Source: a candidate division WOR-3 bacterium (GTDB taxonomy: Bacteria; Hydrothermota; Hydrothermia; Hydrothermales; JAJRUZ01). Taken from it: a stretch of 54,558 bases of DNA. The notes below the pieces were generated by a model, which saw only the letters and a program-made list of their open reading frames with translations, was not told where the DNA came from and ran no database searches. The position numbers and the translations under genes are program-made. Within the stretch, counting starts at the first letter, position 1. The number at the start of each line of letters is the position of its first letter. Where the stretch lies: assembly GCA_039804025.1 (NCBI GenBank), contig JBDRZP010000017.1, positions 1-54,558 of the forward strand, in the 5' to 3' direction. Shown here in pieces: positions 34,151-41,425 of the stretch.

Positions 34151-34666
34151 TTAAAATTTTTCACCCTTTTCAATGAATTTTAAATTATCATTTTCTTTTT
34201 CTAAACCTGCTTCTTCAAAAATTTTATTTAAAACTCTTTTAACAATTTTATCAGGCATAATAGTATCAACTCCTCCCATCATCCTTAAATATTCAAATGT
34301 TATAAGACCAACACCTTTTATCTTTTCTATTAGATCACTTTTTAAGTTTTCAGGTTTTGCATTTTTTGCCCATAATCTTAAAGCATCTTTATCAGAAATT
34401 CCTTTTTCTTTTTTTAATTCACATAAATATTTGGAAATTTCTTTTATAACATGCCATGCCCTTTTATTTTTCCATATATAAAATGCTTTTTTATAATCAA
34501 ATTTTGATAAATCGCAAACATCCTTAATTATTCCTTTACCAACAAAATCTTCTTTAAATTTTAAAACTTTTGGAACAACTGCTGTAAAATAATTAAATCC
34601 TATTGATGTGAATGTTGCATCTATTATCATTAAAGGAACACCCCCTATTTTTCTGTTTTTAAACAT
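34151..34666 (-). CDS. HhH-GPD-like protein next to the restriction-modification genes
   Basis: 171 residues. Residues 115-148 (KIKGVGLITFEYLRMMGGVDTIMPDKIVKRVLNKI) resemble the helix-hairpin-helix plus Asp of base-excision glycosylases: KGVGLITF matches the hairpin of LPGVGRKTA, and MPDKIVKRV matches VDTHVKRV, keeping the catalytic Asp (139) but not the Lys of bifunctional enzymes. The rest (IWKNKRAWHVIKEISKYL) is helical. It lies downstream of an MvaI-like nuclease and methyltransferase. DNA glycosylases do accompany some methyltransferases to repair deaminated methylcytosine; that role here is inference. Another possibility is an uncharacterised protein with only the fold. Confidence 0.45.
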   Translation of the reverse strand: MFKNRKIGGVPLMIIDATFTSIGFNYFTAVVPKVLKFKEDFVGKGIIKDVCDLSKFDYKKAFYIWKNKRAWHVIKEISKYLCELKKEKGISDKDALRLWAKNAKPENLKSDLIEKIKGVGLITFEYLRMMGGVDTIMPDKIVKRVLNKIFEEAGLEKENDNLKFIEKGEKF

Positions 34667-34736
34667 TTATTACAATAGTATTTTAGACCTTCTACTCTGG
34701 AAATGTAAAAATTTAAAATCTTTTTAACTTTTGTTT

Positions 34737-35269
34737 TTATTTTTTCTTTTTATCAACAGGAACTTCTATTTCAATCAAATCAATTATATTCCCGTATTCT
34801 CGTTTAAATTTTTCAATGTCAAGAGCCACTTGTATTTTCTCGGCTTCTCTAAATCCTTCATGCAATTTACTTTTTGTTGCTTTATTTACTCTTCAGTTCA
34901 ATATCATCCCACCTTTTATTTTCCGGAAGATAAATTCAGGAAAACCCCGTTTTTTAGATTTTATCGCCTCGTAATAATTTAATAATTGATGGAGATACTC
35001 ACCTGTGATATCTTCACCTGTTTTAAGTTCAACGATAATTCCATTTTCCTCATTTTTATCAAATGCTATGAATCAATTTTTCCACCTTTTAAAATTTGAT
35101 CCTCATACTTTATGTTTACCTGAAGTTGCTTAAGATATTTTAACCCCTTTTTTCTGAATTCATAGGCAAGAGCAGTTTCATATTCCGTATCTTTAATAAA
35201 TCCAAATGGACCAACTTTTTTATAAACCTTTTCAGCCAATTCCCCTATTTTTCTCTTTAATTCTTCCAT
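34737..35269 (-). pseudogene. Frameshifted GxxExxY-like protein (PD-(D/E)XK-like)
   Basis: Frame 1 (35269-35066) reads IGELAEKVYKKVGPFGFIKDTEYETALAYEFRKKGL, matching the GxxExxY pattern, and stops at TAG. A second frame continues with NGIIVELKTGEDITGEYLHQLLNYYEAIKS, the E-x-K nuclease-like core. A third frame gives LPENKRWDDIELKSK, and the second returns with KLHEGFREAEKIQVALDIEKFKREYG. At least three lesions break a gene of about 177 codons. A further short frame ending in YYCNKCLKTEK (stop 34645-34647) reaches into the next gene. The gene begins 17 bases after the restriction enzyme gene. Confidence 0.65.
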
Positions 35270-35286
35270 TTTTGCTTCCTTGTTAT

Positions 35287-36000
35287 TTATAAAATTTTTA
35301 CTCTATTTTGATAACATAAGTCTAACTTATCGGGAAGTATTCTAAATCCGGTTCCATGGTCATGAGTTCTGCCGTCACAATATTGCCCAATTCTTATGTC
35401 AATTAAAATAATCCCTTCTTTTATAAGTTTTTTAAAACTTTTGAAGCTAAATTCGCTTAATAAATATCCTTCATTAAACCCAAATTCTTCATTTTTACCT
35501 TCACCTCTTGTTTCCGCTTTAATAAGTAATAAATTTTTTATTTTTCTTTCAAAAGCATCTTTTAATCTTTCTTCTTCCCAATACGCAATTACACCGTCCT
35601 TAAAATGAACTAAATTTATTTTATCTTTTTCAACGTCAATTTTGAATCCTAAATTCCCTTTAATTGTATTAAAATTCAATCCATTGACTGTTGTATGAAG
35701 TATTTTTCTATCTCCTCTTAGTGATGTATATCCATATTTTTCAAGTAAAATTGAATTTATTTTAGGTGGAGAAGGAGCAAGAGTAAACAAAGTTATCATA
35801 CTTTTTGCATCTTTTCTAAATGTTTTTAATTCTATCCACCCCAAAGCATTTGGACCTGGAACATTATTTTCATTTATTCCTAATAAATCTTCAAGAGTTT
35901 TTCCAATGCCAGTTTCTCCAACTCTATGAGTTTTTATAAATCCCATCTCTTTTATTTCAACTAATCTCTTTTTTAAATCCTCAAAAGAATTTAAACTCAT
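35287..36000 (-). CDS. MvaI/BcnI-type restriction endonuclease
   Basis: 237 residues. The N-terminus GETGIGKTLEDLLGINENNVPGPNALGWIELKT is the hallmark of the MvaI/BcnI family; the IELKT segment (Glu 57, Lys 59) supplies active-site residues. Later conserved parts include GYLLSEFSF and RTHDHGTGFRI near 215-228, with His candidates for catalysis. Such enzymes cut CC(W/S)GG as monomers; the exact site here is unknown. It overlaps the methyltransferase stop by 4 bases, forming one R-M operon. Confidence 0.88.
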   Translation of the reverse strand: MSLNSFEDLKKRLVEIKEMGFIKTHRVGETGIGKTLEDLLGINENNVPGPNALGWIELKTFRKDAKSMITLFTLAPSPPKINSILLEKYGYTSLRGDRKILHTTVNGLNFNTIKGNLGFKIDVEKDKINLVHFKDGVIAYWEEERLKDAFERKIKNLLLIKAETRGEGKNEEFGFNEGYLLSEFSFKSFKKLIKEGIILIDIRIGQYCDGRTHDHGTGFRILPDKLDLCYQNRVKIL

Positions 36001-36911
36001 TTAGGTCTCCAAAAGTCAAGTAAATATTCAAAAGTAGTACTTAAAGTTATATAATTACTTGGATAACCATAAATTCCAACCAGATTGACAAGATTTCTTT
36101 TATCCCAAATTATAATATTTCTTAATTCATAGCCAACTTTTTCCATTTCCTCAATAACATAACAATGAGTAGCATATCTTTTATTATTTTCCCAAAGATC
36201 ATTTAAATTTATTATACAATGCCTTTTAGGTCTTAAAATTGGCAAAATTCCTTTAAAAATTTCTGCAAGTGCTTTTGCAAACTCTTTTGGTGGCATAGTT
36301 CCAAGATCTCTCGGATTAAAGGAATATTGCTGAATTTTTTTGTAATATTTATTTTTTCTCAAATCACATCTTAGACTTTTATTTTTTCTTTCTCTTAAAA
36401 GTAAGGTTGCATATGGAGGTGAAGTTACGATTAGAGAAACTGTATTTTCTTTTAAATATTTAGGAATGTTTAAAGCATCATCACAAATTGCAATCTGCTT
36501 TGTTTTATTTTCAAAAATTTCAGGTACTTCTTCTAATCTTTTTTTTGCAAATTCTATATACTTAGGATTTAAATCAAAACCAACTGCATTTCTTCCAGTA
36601 TCTTTCGCAGCAATTAAAGTAGTCCCAATTCCAACAAATGGATCCAAAACCAATTCTCCTTTATGAGTCAAAAGCTCTATACATTTCTTAGGCAATGCTA
36701 TAGGGAAAACCGCTGGATGTATATCTTTATCTCTAATATCCCTTTTCTCATAATAGAATTCCCATATGGCAACTTGTCCTTTAACCCACTCTTTTGGGGA
36801 TATGCAACTTAAATAAGAATCTGGACAATCGCAAGTTTTTTTATAAGAAATTTCAATATAATTTTTAGCTTCATAGTGGAGAGCTGGTTCGTTAACTTTT
36901 TTCATTTTCAT
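35997..36911 (-). CDS. DNA methyltransferase of a type II R-M system (TSPPY motif)
   Basis: 304 residues. The SAM-binding motif DPFVGIGTTLIAA (near 90-102) precedes the catalytic TSPPY (163-167), so motif I comes before motif IV. N-terminal HPAVFPIALPKKCIELLTHKGELVLD is the usual motif X-to-I stretch. A (S/T)PPY motif fits N4-cytosine or N6-adenine methylation; the MvaI/BcnI-type partner makes N4-methylcytosine the more likely product. It should protect the host site cut by the neighbour. It has a strong own promoter. Confidence 0.88.
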   Translation of the reverse strand: MKMKKVNEPALHYEAKNYIEISYKKTCDCPDSYLSCISPKEWVKGQVAIWEFYYEKRDIRDKDIHPAVFPIALPKKCIELLTHKGELVLDPFVGIGTTLIAAKDTGRNAVGFDLNPKYIEFAKKRLEEVPEIFENKTKQIAICDDALNIPKYLKENTVSLIVTSPPYATLLLRERKNKSLRCDLRKNKYYKKIQQYSFNPRDLGTMPPKEFAKALAEIFKGILPILRPKRHCIINLNDLWENNKRYATHCYVIEEMEKVGYELRNIIIWDKRNLVNLVGIYGYPSNYITLSTTFEYLLDFWRPK

Positions 36912-36948
36912 GCTTTTGTTCTATAATATTTAACTTTTATTTTAAATT

Positions 36949-36978
36949 ATTATAAAACATTCTAAAATATTTTGTCAA
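36949..36978 (-). promoter_or_regulatory. Promoter TTGACA-18-TATAAT of the methyltransferase operon
   Basis: On the minus strand TTGACA lies at 36978-36973 and TATAAT at 36954-36949, with 18 bp between. It directs transcription of the methyltransferase starting at 36911. Confidence 0.65.
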
Positions 36979-37001
36979 ACTTGTTCTTTAATTAACAAGT
37001 T
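36978..37001. promoter_or_regulatory. Inverted repeat abutting the R-M promoter -35 (operator candidate)
   Basis: AACTTGTT and AACAAGTT form a perfect 8-bp inverted repeat with an 8-base centre, ending at the first base of the -35. Such sites upstream of R-M operons often bind a controller. No controller gene is next to it. The remaining gap up to 37134 shows only a weak ORF that I do not support. Confidence 0.35.
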
Positions 37002-37134
37002 AAAAGAAATGCACACAGCCATTTTATTTTTCTCAATATACTTATTGAAAATATTTACTGCCTTTTTTGTCTTTCTAATTATAACTTTTATATTTTTTAA
37101 GTTCTTCATAATCCATTTCTCTGCTATTATTATT

Positions 37135-37380
37135 CTATATCCTTTTTTTAATTTCATCCTTAAGTTCCTTAATTTCTTCTTCTATTTTCTTTATTTTCTC
37201 TTGAAATTTTTCATTTTCAAATTTTTCTATCATCCTTTCTTTTTCCAAATTTTCTTTAAATTTTTCTGTTGTCTCTTTTGTAAATTTTTTAATTTTTTCT
37301 ATTTCGTAATGTAAATACACAGCATAAATTAAAGTAAGACCGAGACCTATTAGTGCGATCCACAGATAAGTTTTATATTC
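37135..37380 (-). pseudogene. Single-TM coiled-coil reading frame without a start codon
   Basis: Reading in frame directly after the TAA of the 40-aa ORF, the sequence encodes a membrane segment (YLWIALIGLGLTLIYAVYLHY) and a charged coiled coil (EKFKENLEKERMIEKFENEKF and EKIKKIEEEIKELKDEIKKRI). About 81 residues in total. The only common start codon is GTG at 37320, which would cut into the membrane helix. It is therefore either a broken gene with the preceding ORF or a readthrough product. Its plan matches 5327-5662 and 40429-40797. Confidence 0.45.
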
Positions 37381-37503
37381 TTAAATTATAGAATCTAACC
37401 CGACAAGGTGTTTAAGAGTCTCTATACGATAATCCTCTTGTGTTATTCCCAGCAAAATAAATTTATTACACCAAAAATTTAAAAAAAGAATTACTACAGG
37501 CAT
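37381..37503 (-). CDS. Small ORF of 40 aa, in frame with the coiled-coil ORF
   Basis: ATG 37503 with AGGAGG five bases upstream; TAA at 37381-37383. N-terminus MPVVILFLNFWCNKFILLG is hydrophobic, followed by EDYRIETLKHLVGL. The next reading frame (81 codons) continues in phase directly after the stop codon. Sense and start signals look real, so this is either a small protein or the first part of a gene interrupted by one nonsense codon. Confidence 0.45.
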   Translation of the reverse strand: MPVVILFLNFWCNKFILLGITQEDYRIETLKHLVGLDSII

Positions 37504-37527
37504 AAAAACCTCCTTTTTAAAATGTAT

Positions 37528-37557
37528 ATAATAATTTTTCAATTATTTTAAAGTCAA
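37528..37557 (-). promoter_or_regulatory. Promoter TTGACT-18-TATTAT at the end of IS copy 2
   Basis: The -35 TTGACT (37557-37552) overlaps the stop codon of the copy 2 transposase remnant, the -10 TATTAT is at 37533-37528, spacing 18 bp. It would drive the 40-aa ORF at 37503. Confidence 0.5.
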
Positions 37558-37943
37558 TTATATGTATAATACCATAACATTTTAGACTGATAAGGATTAT
37601 TAATATATGTTTTTAAAAAATAATCAAGGGGAGAAAAATTATTTAAAGATTTATGGGGTTTAAATTGAATTTTTCTGGCTCAATAAGATCTTTAGAAGTG
37701 CCTCCTACAAAATGTTCTTGTATAGTCCTCTTTAAATCTTTCAACATAAGCATTTTCTCATAAAATCTTTTGCATTTTCACCTTATAAAGATTTGTAAGC
37801 ATAAGCAAAACCAAACTTTGTCTTTAATCCTTCTTAACTCCAAAAGCATCCTTTGTTGCCTTTTTGCCTATTTTTCAAAAAATTTGATAATCCCCATCAC
37901 TTTTTCCTCTCTATCATTATTTTTTAACTTTTTCTCTTTCTTA
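37554..37943 (-). mobile_element. Decayed integrase-type insertion sequence, copy 2
   Basis: The best preserved 3' part of the three copies. Frames read AYVERFKRTIQEHFVGG, then DLIEPEKFN, then KPHKSLNNFSPLDYFLKTYI and finally QSKMLWYYTYN-stop. VERF-x-RTIQE plus (R/K)PHKSLNNxSP is the characteristic ending of rve-core IS481-like transposases. The 5' end has lost its start codon by a 2-base deletion relative to copies 1 and 3; several frameshifts and a large core deletion make it inactive. Confidence 0.75.
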
Positions 37944-37949
37944 TTTTAA

Positions 37950-37973
37950 ATACCAATTTTATGTAAAATACTC
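37950..37973 (-). mobile_element. IS end fragment adjacent to copy 2
   Basis: Read on the minus strand, TATTTTACATAAAATTGG resembles the 3' end of copy 3 (TATTCTACATAAAGTTGG). It lies just upstream of the copy 2 start, in the same orientation, suggesting a fourth, almost fully deleted element that was in tandem with copy 2. Confidence 0.4.
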
Positions 37974-38019
37974 TTTTTTTGTTTTTTTTTCCTTATTTTA
38001 TTTTAATTTATTTTTCAGT

Positions 38020-40161
38020 TTACCTTGTGATTATAACTTTAAAAGGTTTATTCTCTTTATATTTTAAAAAGTAAATGCCAGGGCAAATTCCATCAACGGA
38101 TAATGAAATTTTTGAATTTAACTTATTCACCATATAAGTTCTAACTTTCTCACCAAGAACATTATAGAGTTCAAATTGACTTATTTTATCTTTAATCAAA
38201 GGACTTAATTCAATCTTTATTTCATTTTTAACAATATTACTTAATAACCTAAATCCTTCTTTTGAAAAATCTTTCTCCTTTATTCCTACTCCATAAAATT
38301 CATAAATCTGTAAACCAGCACCCAAATCAGTAACATAGGCATAATTGCCTGAAACATATACACCATAAGCATATTCAGGTAGAAGATAATATCCTACTTC
38401 AGATGGTAAAGAGGGATTTGAAACATCTATTATCCTTAAACCAGCCCCGAAATCAGCAACATATGCGTAATTTCCTGAAACATATACACTATAAGAAGAG
38501 CCAGGTGTATCATAATACCCTGCTTCATATGGTGATGAAGGAATTGAAACATCTATTATCCTTAAACCAGCATTATAATCAGCAACATATGCGTAATTTC
38601 CTGAAACATATACACCGTAAGACTTGCCAGGTGTATCATAATACCCTACTTCTGATGGTGATGAAGGAACTGAAATATCTATTATCCTTAAACCAGAATC
38701 ACCATCAGCCACATATGCATAATTGCCTGAAACATATACACCATAAGCCCAGCCAGGTGTATCATAATATCCTACTTCAGATGGTAAAGAGGGATTTGAA
38801 ACATCTATTATTCTTAGACCAGCCCCACCATCAGCAACATATGCATAATTGCCTGAAACATATACACCCTCTGCATAGCCAGGTGTATCATAATACCCTA
38901 CTTGAGATGGTGAAGAAGGAATTGAAACATCTATTATCCTTAGACCAGCAGTAAAATCAGCAACATATGCGTAATTCCCTGAAACATAAACACCCTCTGC
39001 ATAGCCGGGTGTATCATAATATCCTGCTTCATATGGTAATGAAGGATTTGAAACATCTATTATCCTTAAACCAGCCATCCAATTAGCAACATATGCATAA
39101 TTTCCTGAAACATATACACCATGAGAATAGCTAGGTGTATTATAATATCCTGCTTGTGATGGTGATGAAGGAATTGAAACATCTATTATCCTTAAACCAG
39201 CCCAGCCATCAGCAACATACGCATAATTCCCTGAAACATATACACCGTAAGATTCACCAGGTGTATCATAATATCCTACTTCAGATGGTGATGAAGGATC
39301 CGAAACATCTATTATCCTTAAACCAGCATAAAGATCAGCAACATATGCATAATTCCCTGAAACATATACACCATAAGAATAGCCGGGTGTATCATAATAT
39401 CCTACTTCATATGGTGATGAAGGATCCGAAACATCTATTATCCTTAAACCAGCATAAAGATCAGCAACATATGCGTAATTCCCTGAAACATATACACCCT
39501 TGGCATAGCCAGGTGTATCATAATATCCTACTTGAGATGGTGACGAAGGATCCGAAACATCTATTATCCTTAAACCAGCAGTATGATCAGCAACATATGC
39601 ATAATTTCCTGAAACATATACACCGTAAGAGTTACCAGGTGTATCATAATATCCTACTTCATATGGAGATAAAGGATTTGAAATATCTATTATCCTTAAA
39701 CCAGCCCACCTATCAGCAACATATGCATAATTCCCTGAAACATATACACCGTAAGAATAGCCAGGTGTAAAATAATGACCCAGTTTGTTTGGATTTGATG
39801 CATCTGTTACATCCCATATCTCAAGCCCTCCTTTTTCTGCTGCAATATATAATCTTTGATTTGCTGGTTCATAAAAAAGTCCATAAACAACTCCCCTTGT
39901 GTGAAATTCTGAGACCTTTACCGGATTTGAAGGATCTGAAACATTAAGAATATAAACACCCCCACCAGAGCCTAAAAACACTAAATTTCTTGAAGGATCA
40001 AAAATAGTTGCAGAAGAAGCACCAAATGGCCAGTTTCCTATGAAGCGGACATTCATTGAATCAAAACCTGCCTTTACCTCAATTTCAGAAGGAGGAAACA
40101 TTTCCAAGGGCTTGTAATTAACCCCCGCATTCATCAGATTTATAAGTATAAATACCCACAT
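38020..40161 (-). CDS. Repeat-rich LVIVD-like beta-propeller surface protein with T9SS sorting domain
   Basis: 713 residues. A short signal peptide is followed by two diverged repeats (about residues 45-135) and 12 near-identical repeats of 42 residues, consensus GVYVSGNYAYVAD-xx-AGLRIIDVS, of the LVIVD propeller type. The last about 85 residues (FRLLSNIVKNEIKIELSP to FKVIITR) with LYNVLGEKV and GIYFLKY form a type A C-terminal sorting domain, so the protein should cross the outer membrane by T9SS. It has its own promoter. A structural or adhesive role is likely; ligand unknown. Confidence 0.88.
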   Translation of the reverse strand: MWVFILINLMNAGVNYKPLEMFPPSEIEVKAGFDSMNVRFIGNWPFGASSATIFDPSRNLVFLGSGGGVYILNVSDPSNPVKVSEFHTRGVVYGLFYEPANQRLYIAAEKGGLEIWDVTDASNPNKLGHYFTPGYSYGVYVSGNYAYVADRWAGLRIIDISNPLSPYEVGYYDTPGNSYGVYVSGNYAYVADHTAGLRIIDVSDPSSPSQVGYYDTPGYAKGVYVSGNYAYVADLYAGLRIIDVSDPSSPYEVGYYDTPGYSYGVYVSGNYAYVADLYAGLRIIDVSDPSSPSEVGYYDTPGESYGVYVSGNYAYVADGWAGLRIIDVSIPSSPSQAGYYNTPSYSHGVYVSGNYAYVANWMAGLRIIDVSNPSLPYEAGYYDTPGYAEGVYVSGNYAYVADFTAGLRIIDVSIPSSPSQVGYYDTPGYAEGVYVSGNYAYVADGGAGLRIIDVSNPSLPSEVGYYDTPGWAYGVYVSGNYAYVADGDSGLRIIDISVPSSPSEVGYYDTPGKSYGVYVSGNYAYVADYNAGLRIIDVSIPSSPYEAGYYDTPGSSYSVYVSGNYAYVADFGAGLRIIDVSNPSLPSEVGYYLLPEYAYGVYVSGNYAYVTDLGAGLQIYEFYGVGIKEKDFSKEGFRLLSNIVKNEIKIELSPLIKDKISQFELYNVLGEKVRTYMVNKLNSKISLSVDGICPGIYFLKYKENKPFKVIITR
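38290..39780 (-). repeat. Twelve 126-base tandem repeats inside the propeller gene
   Basis: Each unit encodes 42 residues and is highly conserved in DNA as well as protein. Variation concentrates in the two codons after VAD (RW, HT, LY, LY, GW, WM, FT, GG, GD, YN, FG, LG) and in a second pair after TPG. Neighbouring units 3 and 4 share LY, suggesting a recent unit duplication. Copy number could vary between strains. Confidence 0.9.
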
Positions 40162-40188
40162 ATTTATACCTCCCTACTTAACAATCCA

Positions 40189-40218
40189 ATTTTATTTCAA
40201 AGTTTATAAAAAAGTCAA
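40189..40218 (-). promoter_or_regulatory. Promoter TTGACT-18-TAAAAT of the propeller gene
   Basis: The -35 TTGACT (40218-40213) and -10 TAAAAT (40194-40189) are 18 bp apart, on the minus strand. The gene start at 40161 has a GGGAGG site. The rest of the 40162-40428 gap is AT-rich, and I see nothing else in it. Confidence 0.55.
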
Positions 40219-40428
40219 ATAAGTTTAGAATAAAATTAACACTATTCCCAATTAACGAAGTTTAAATGATAACATAAACAAAAGTAAAAACTCCAATTAT
40301 CACTTCTTTAATTATTTGAAAATTAAAAAATTTCTATATACTCTTCTTTTATAAATTTTTTATATCAATTTTCGTATTCTTCAGGTCTTACTAAATTTTA
40401 AAAAATAAAATCTTTAGATTTTTTCTTT

Positions 40429-40797
40429 TTATTTCAAATGTCTTATAATCTCCAATACTTCTTTATGCCTTTCCTCTGCATTCTTTTCCATAACCCTTAA
40501 AGTCTCATCCATCTTATAAAGCATCTCACTTATCTTTTCTAACATCTCTGATTGCCTATTTAGAATTTCTGTATGTCTATTCAGTGTTTCTGATTGCTTA
40601 TTTAACATCTCTGTCATCTTATTTAGCATTTCAGTTTGCTTATTTAATATTTCAGTATGTTTATTCAAAATTTCATTCTGTTTATTTAGCATTTCATTCT
40701 GTTTGCTTATCATCTCTTTCATCCATCTGCCATTACTCCATGCAAAATAAGTTAAAACTCCTGCAAGCAATGTAAGACCTATTCCAAATATTTCCAT
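40429..40797 (-). CDS. Single-TM protein with perfect heptad coiled coil, 122 aa
   Basis: An N-terminal membrane segment (IFGIGLTLLAGVLTYFAW, residues 3-20) is followed by about nine heptads of the pattern NKQTEML (variants NKHTEIL, NKQSETL, NRQSEML), ending in a charged helix. The seven-residue repeat is so regular that the gene is a 21-base tandem repeat. It closely mirrors the plan of 5327-5662 and 37135-37380. No enzymatic motif. It is preceded by IS copy 3, whose end supplies the -35 of the predicted promoter; the -10 is only 8 bases from ATG. Confidence 0.7.
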   Translation of the reverse strand: MEIFGIGLTLLAGVLTYFAWSNGRWMKEMISKQNEMLNKQNEILNKHTEILNKQTEMLNKMTEMLNKQSETLNRHTEILNRQSEMLEKISEMLYKMDETLRVMEKNAEERHKEVLEIIRHLK

Positions 40798-40805
40798 AGC
40801 ATAAA

Positions 40806-40835
40806 ATTATAAAGCAAAAATGTATTAAATACCAA
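40806..40835 (-). promoter_or_regulatory. Promoter TTGGTA-18-TATAAT at the end of IS copy 3
   Basis: The -35 TTGGTA (40835-40830) lies 2 bases after the copy 3 transposase stop (40838-40840). TATAAT is at 40811-40806, spacing 18 bp, and ATG 40797 follows 8 bases later, predicting a leaderless mRNA. Confidence 0.5.
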
Positions 40836-40837
40836 CT

Positions 40838-41176
40838 TTATGTAGAATACCATAACATTTAGTTCAATAAAAATTTAAAATAAAATTACTCTACCAATTC
40901 TAAAATATTTATTTTTTACAAACCCAACCATTTAAAAATGAAAAATCTTTTGTCTTCTCTTTATTATTTCTTTTGATTTAGGAATAAGGACTCTATTTAC
41001 CCTGCAATGCCTTGAATTTCTTTTTCCATAAATATACCGTAGCCCTTGCCACTCCAAAAGCATCCTTTGTTGCCTTTTGCCTATTTTTCAAAAAATTTGA
41101 TAATCTCAAGCATCTTTAAAGCAATTCTCTTTAATTTTTCCTCTCTATCATTTTTTACTCTTTTTATCTTTTTCAT
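40838..41176 (-). mobile_element. Decayed integrase-type insertion sequence, copy 3
   Basis: The best preserved 5' part. From ATG 41176: KKIKRVKNDREEKLKRIALKMLEIIKFFEK, an in-frame stop, then QKATKDAFGVARATVYLWKKKFKALQG, a helix-turn-helix of the kind that opens IS481-like transposases, then KSKEIIKRRQK in another frame. The catalytic core is deleted, and the 3' end MLWYST-stop abuts a promoter. Its start nearly touches the DUF167 gene. Confidence 0.72.
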
Positions 41177-41397
41177 ATTTTAATTTCAAAGATCTTATTC
41201 CTTTCTTTAAACCCCTTTATAATTCTTATTTTTGATTCAGGAACTTTAAAGTAATCTGAAAGAATCTTAATTACTTTTTTATTTGCTTCACCCTTTATAG
41301 GTTTTTCCCTTACCTTTATCTCAAAAGAATTTTCAGAAATTTTAAAAATTTCATCCCTTTTTGATTCAGTAAAAACTTTTACTCTAATAATCATCAT
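41173..41397 (-). CDS. DUF167 / YggU-family protein
   Basis: 74 residues. The family core KVREKPIKGEANKKVIKILSDYF is clear, with surrounding VKVFTESKRDEI and KIRIIKGFKERNKIFEI. It is a small alpha/beta protein of unknown function. Divergent from the LOG-like gene with a 28-base gap; its stop reaches the start of IS copy 3. Confidence 0.85.
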   Translation of the reverse strand: MMIIRVKVFTESKRDEIFKISENSFEIKVREKPIKGEANKKVIKILSDYFKVPESKIRIIKGFKERNKIFEIKI

Positions 41398-41425
41398 ATA
41401 AAATTTTAAACTTATAATTTAAATT

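Noticed and set aside
34675-34737. Separate zinc-ribbon gene ending in YYCNKCLKTEK
   Set aside because: The open frame is only about 34 codons, lacks a start codon and continues from the broken GxxExxY region.
36975-37157. 60-aa ORF on the minus strand
   Set aside because: No ribosome site, AT-driven Lys/Ile composition, overlaps the coiled-coil frame and runs into the R-M promoter; nothing supports it as a gene.
37009-37314. 101-aa ORF on the plus strand, very rich in Phe
   Set aside because: It is the complement of the Lys/Glu-rich coiled-coil region; its composition is explained by the opposite strand.
38403-39770. Two long plus-strand ORFs with His/Leu-rich repeats
   Set aside because: They are the antisense of the propeller repeats and have no ribosome site; periodicity comes from the real gene.
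38290-39780. Regularly spaced repeats resembling a CRISPR-like array
   Set aside because: The unit is 126 bases, codes in frame for LVIVD repeats and has no short repeat/unique spacer structure.
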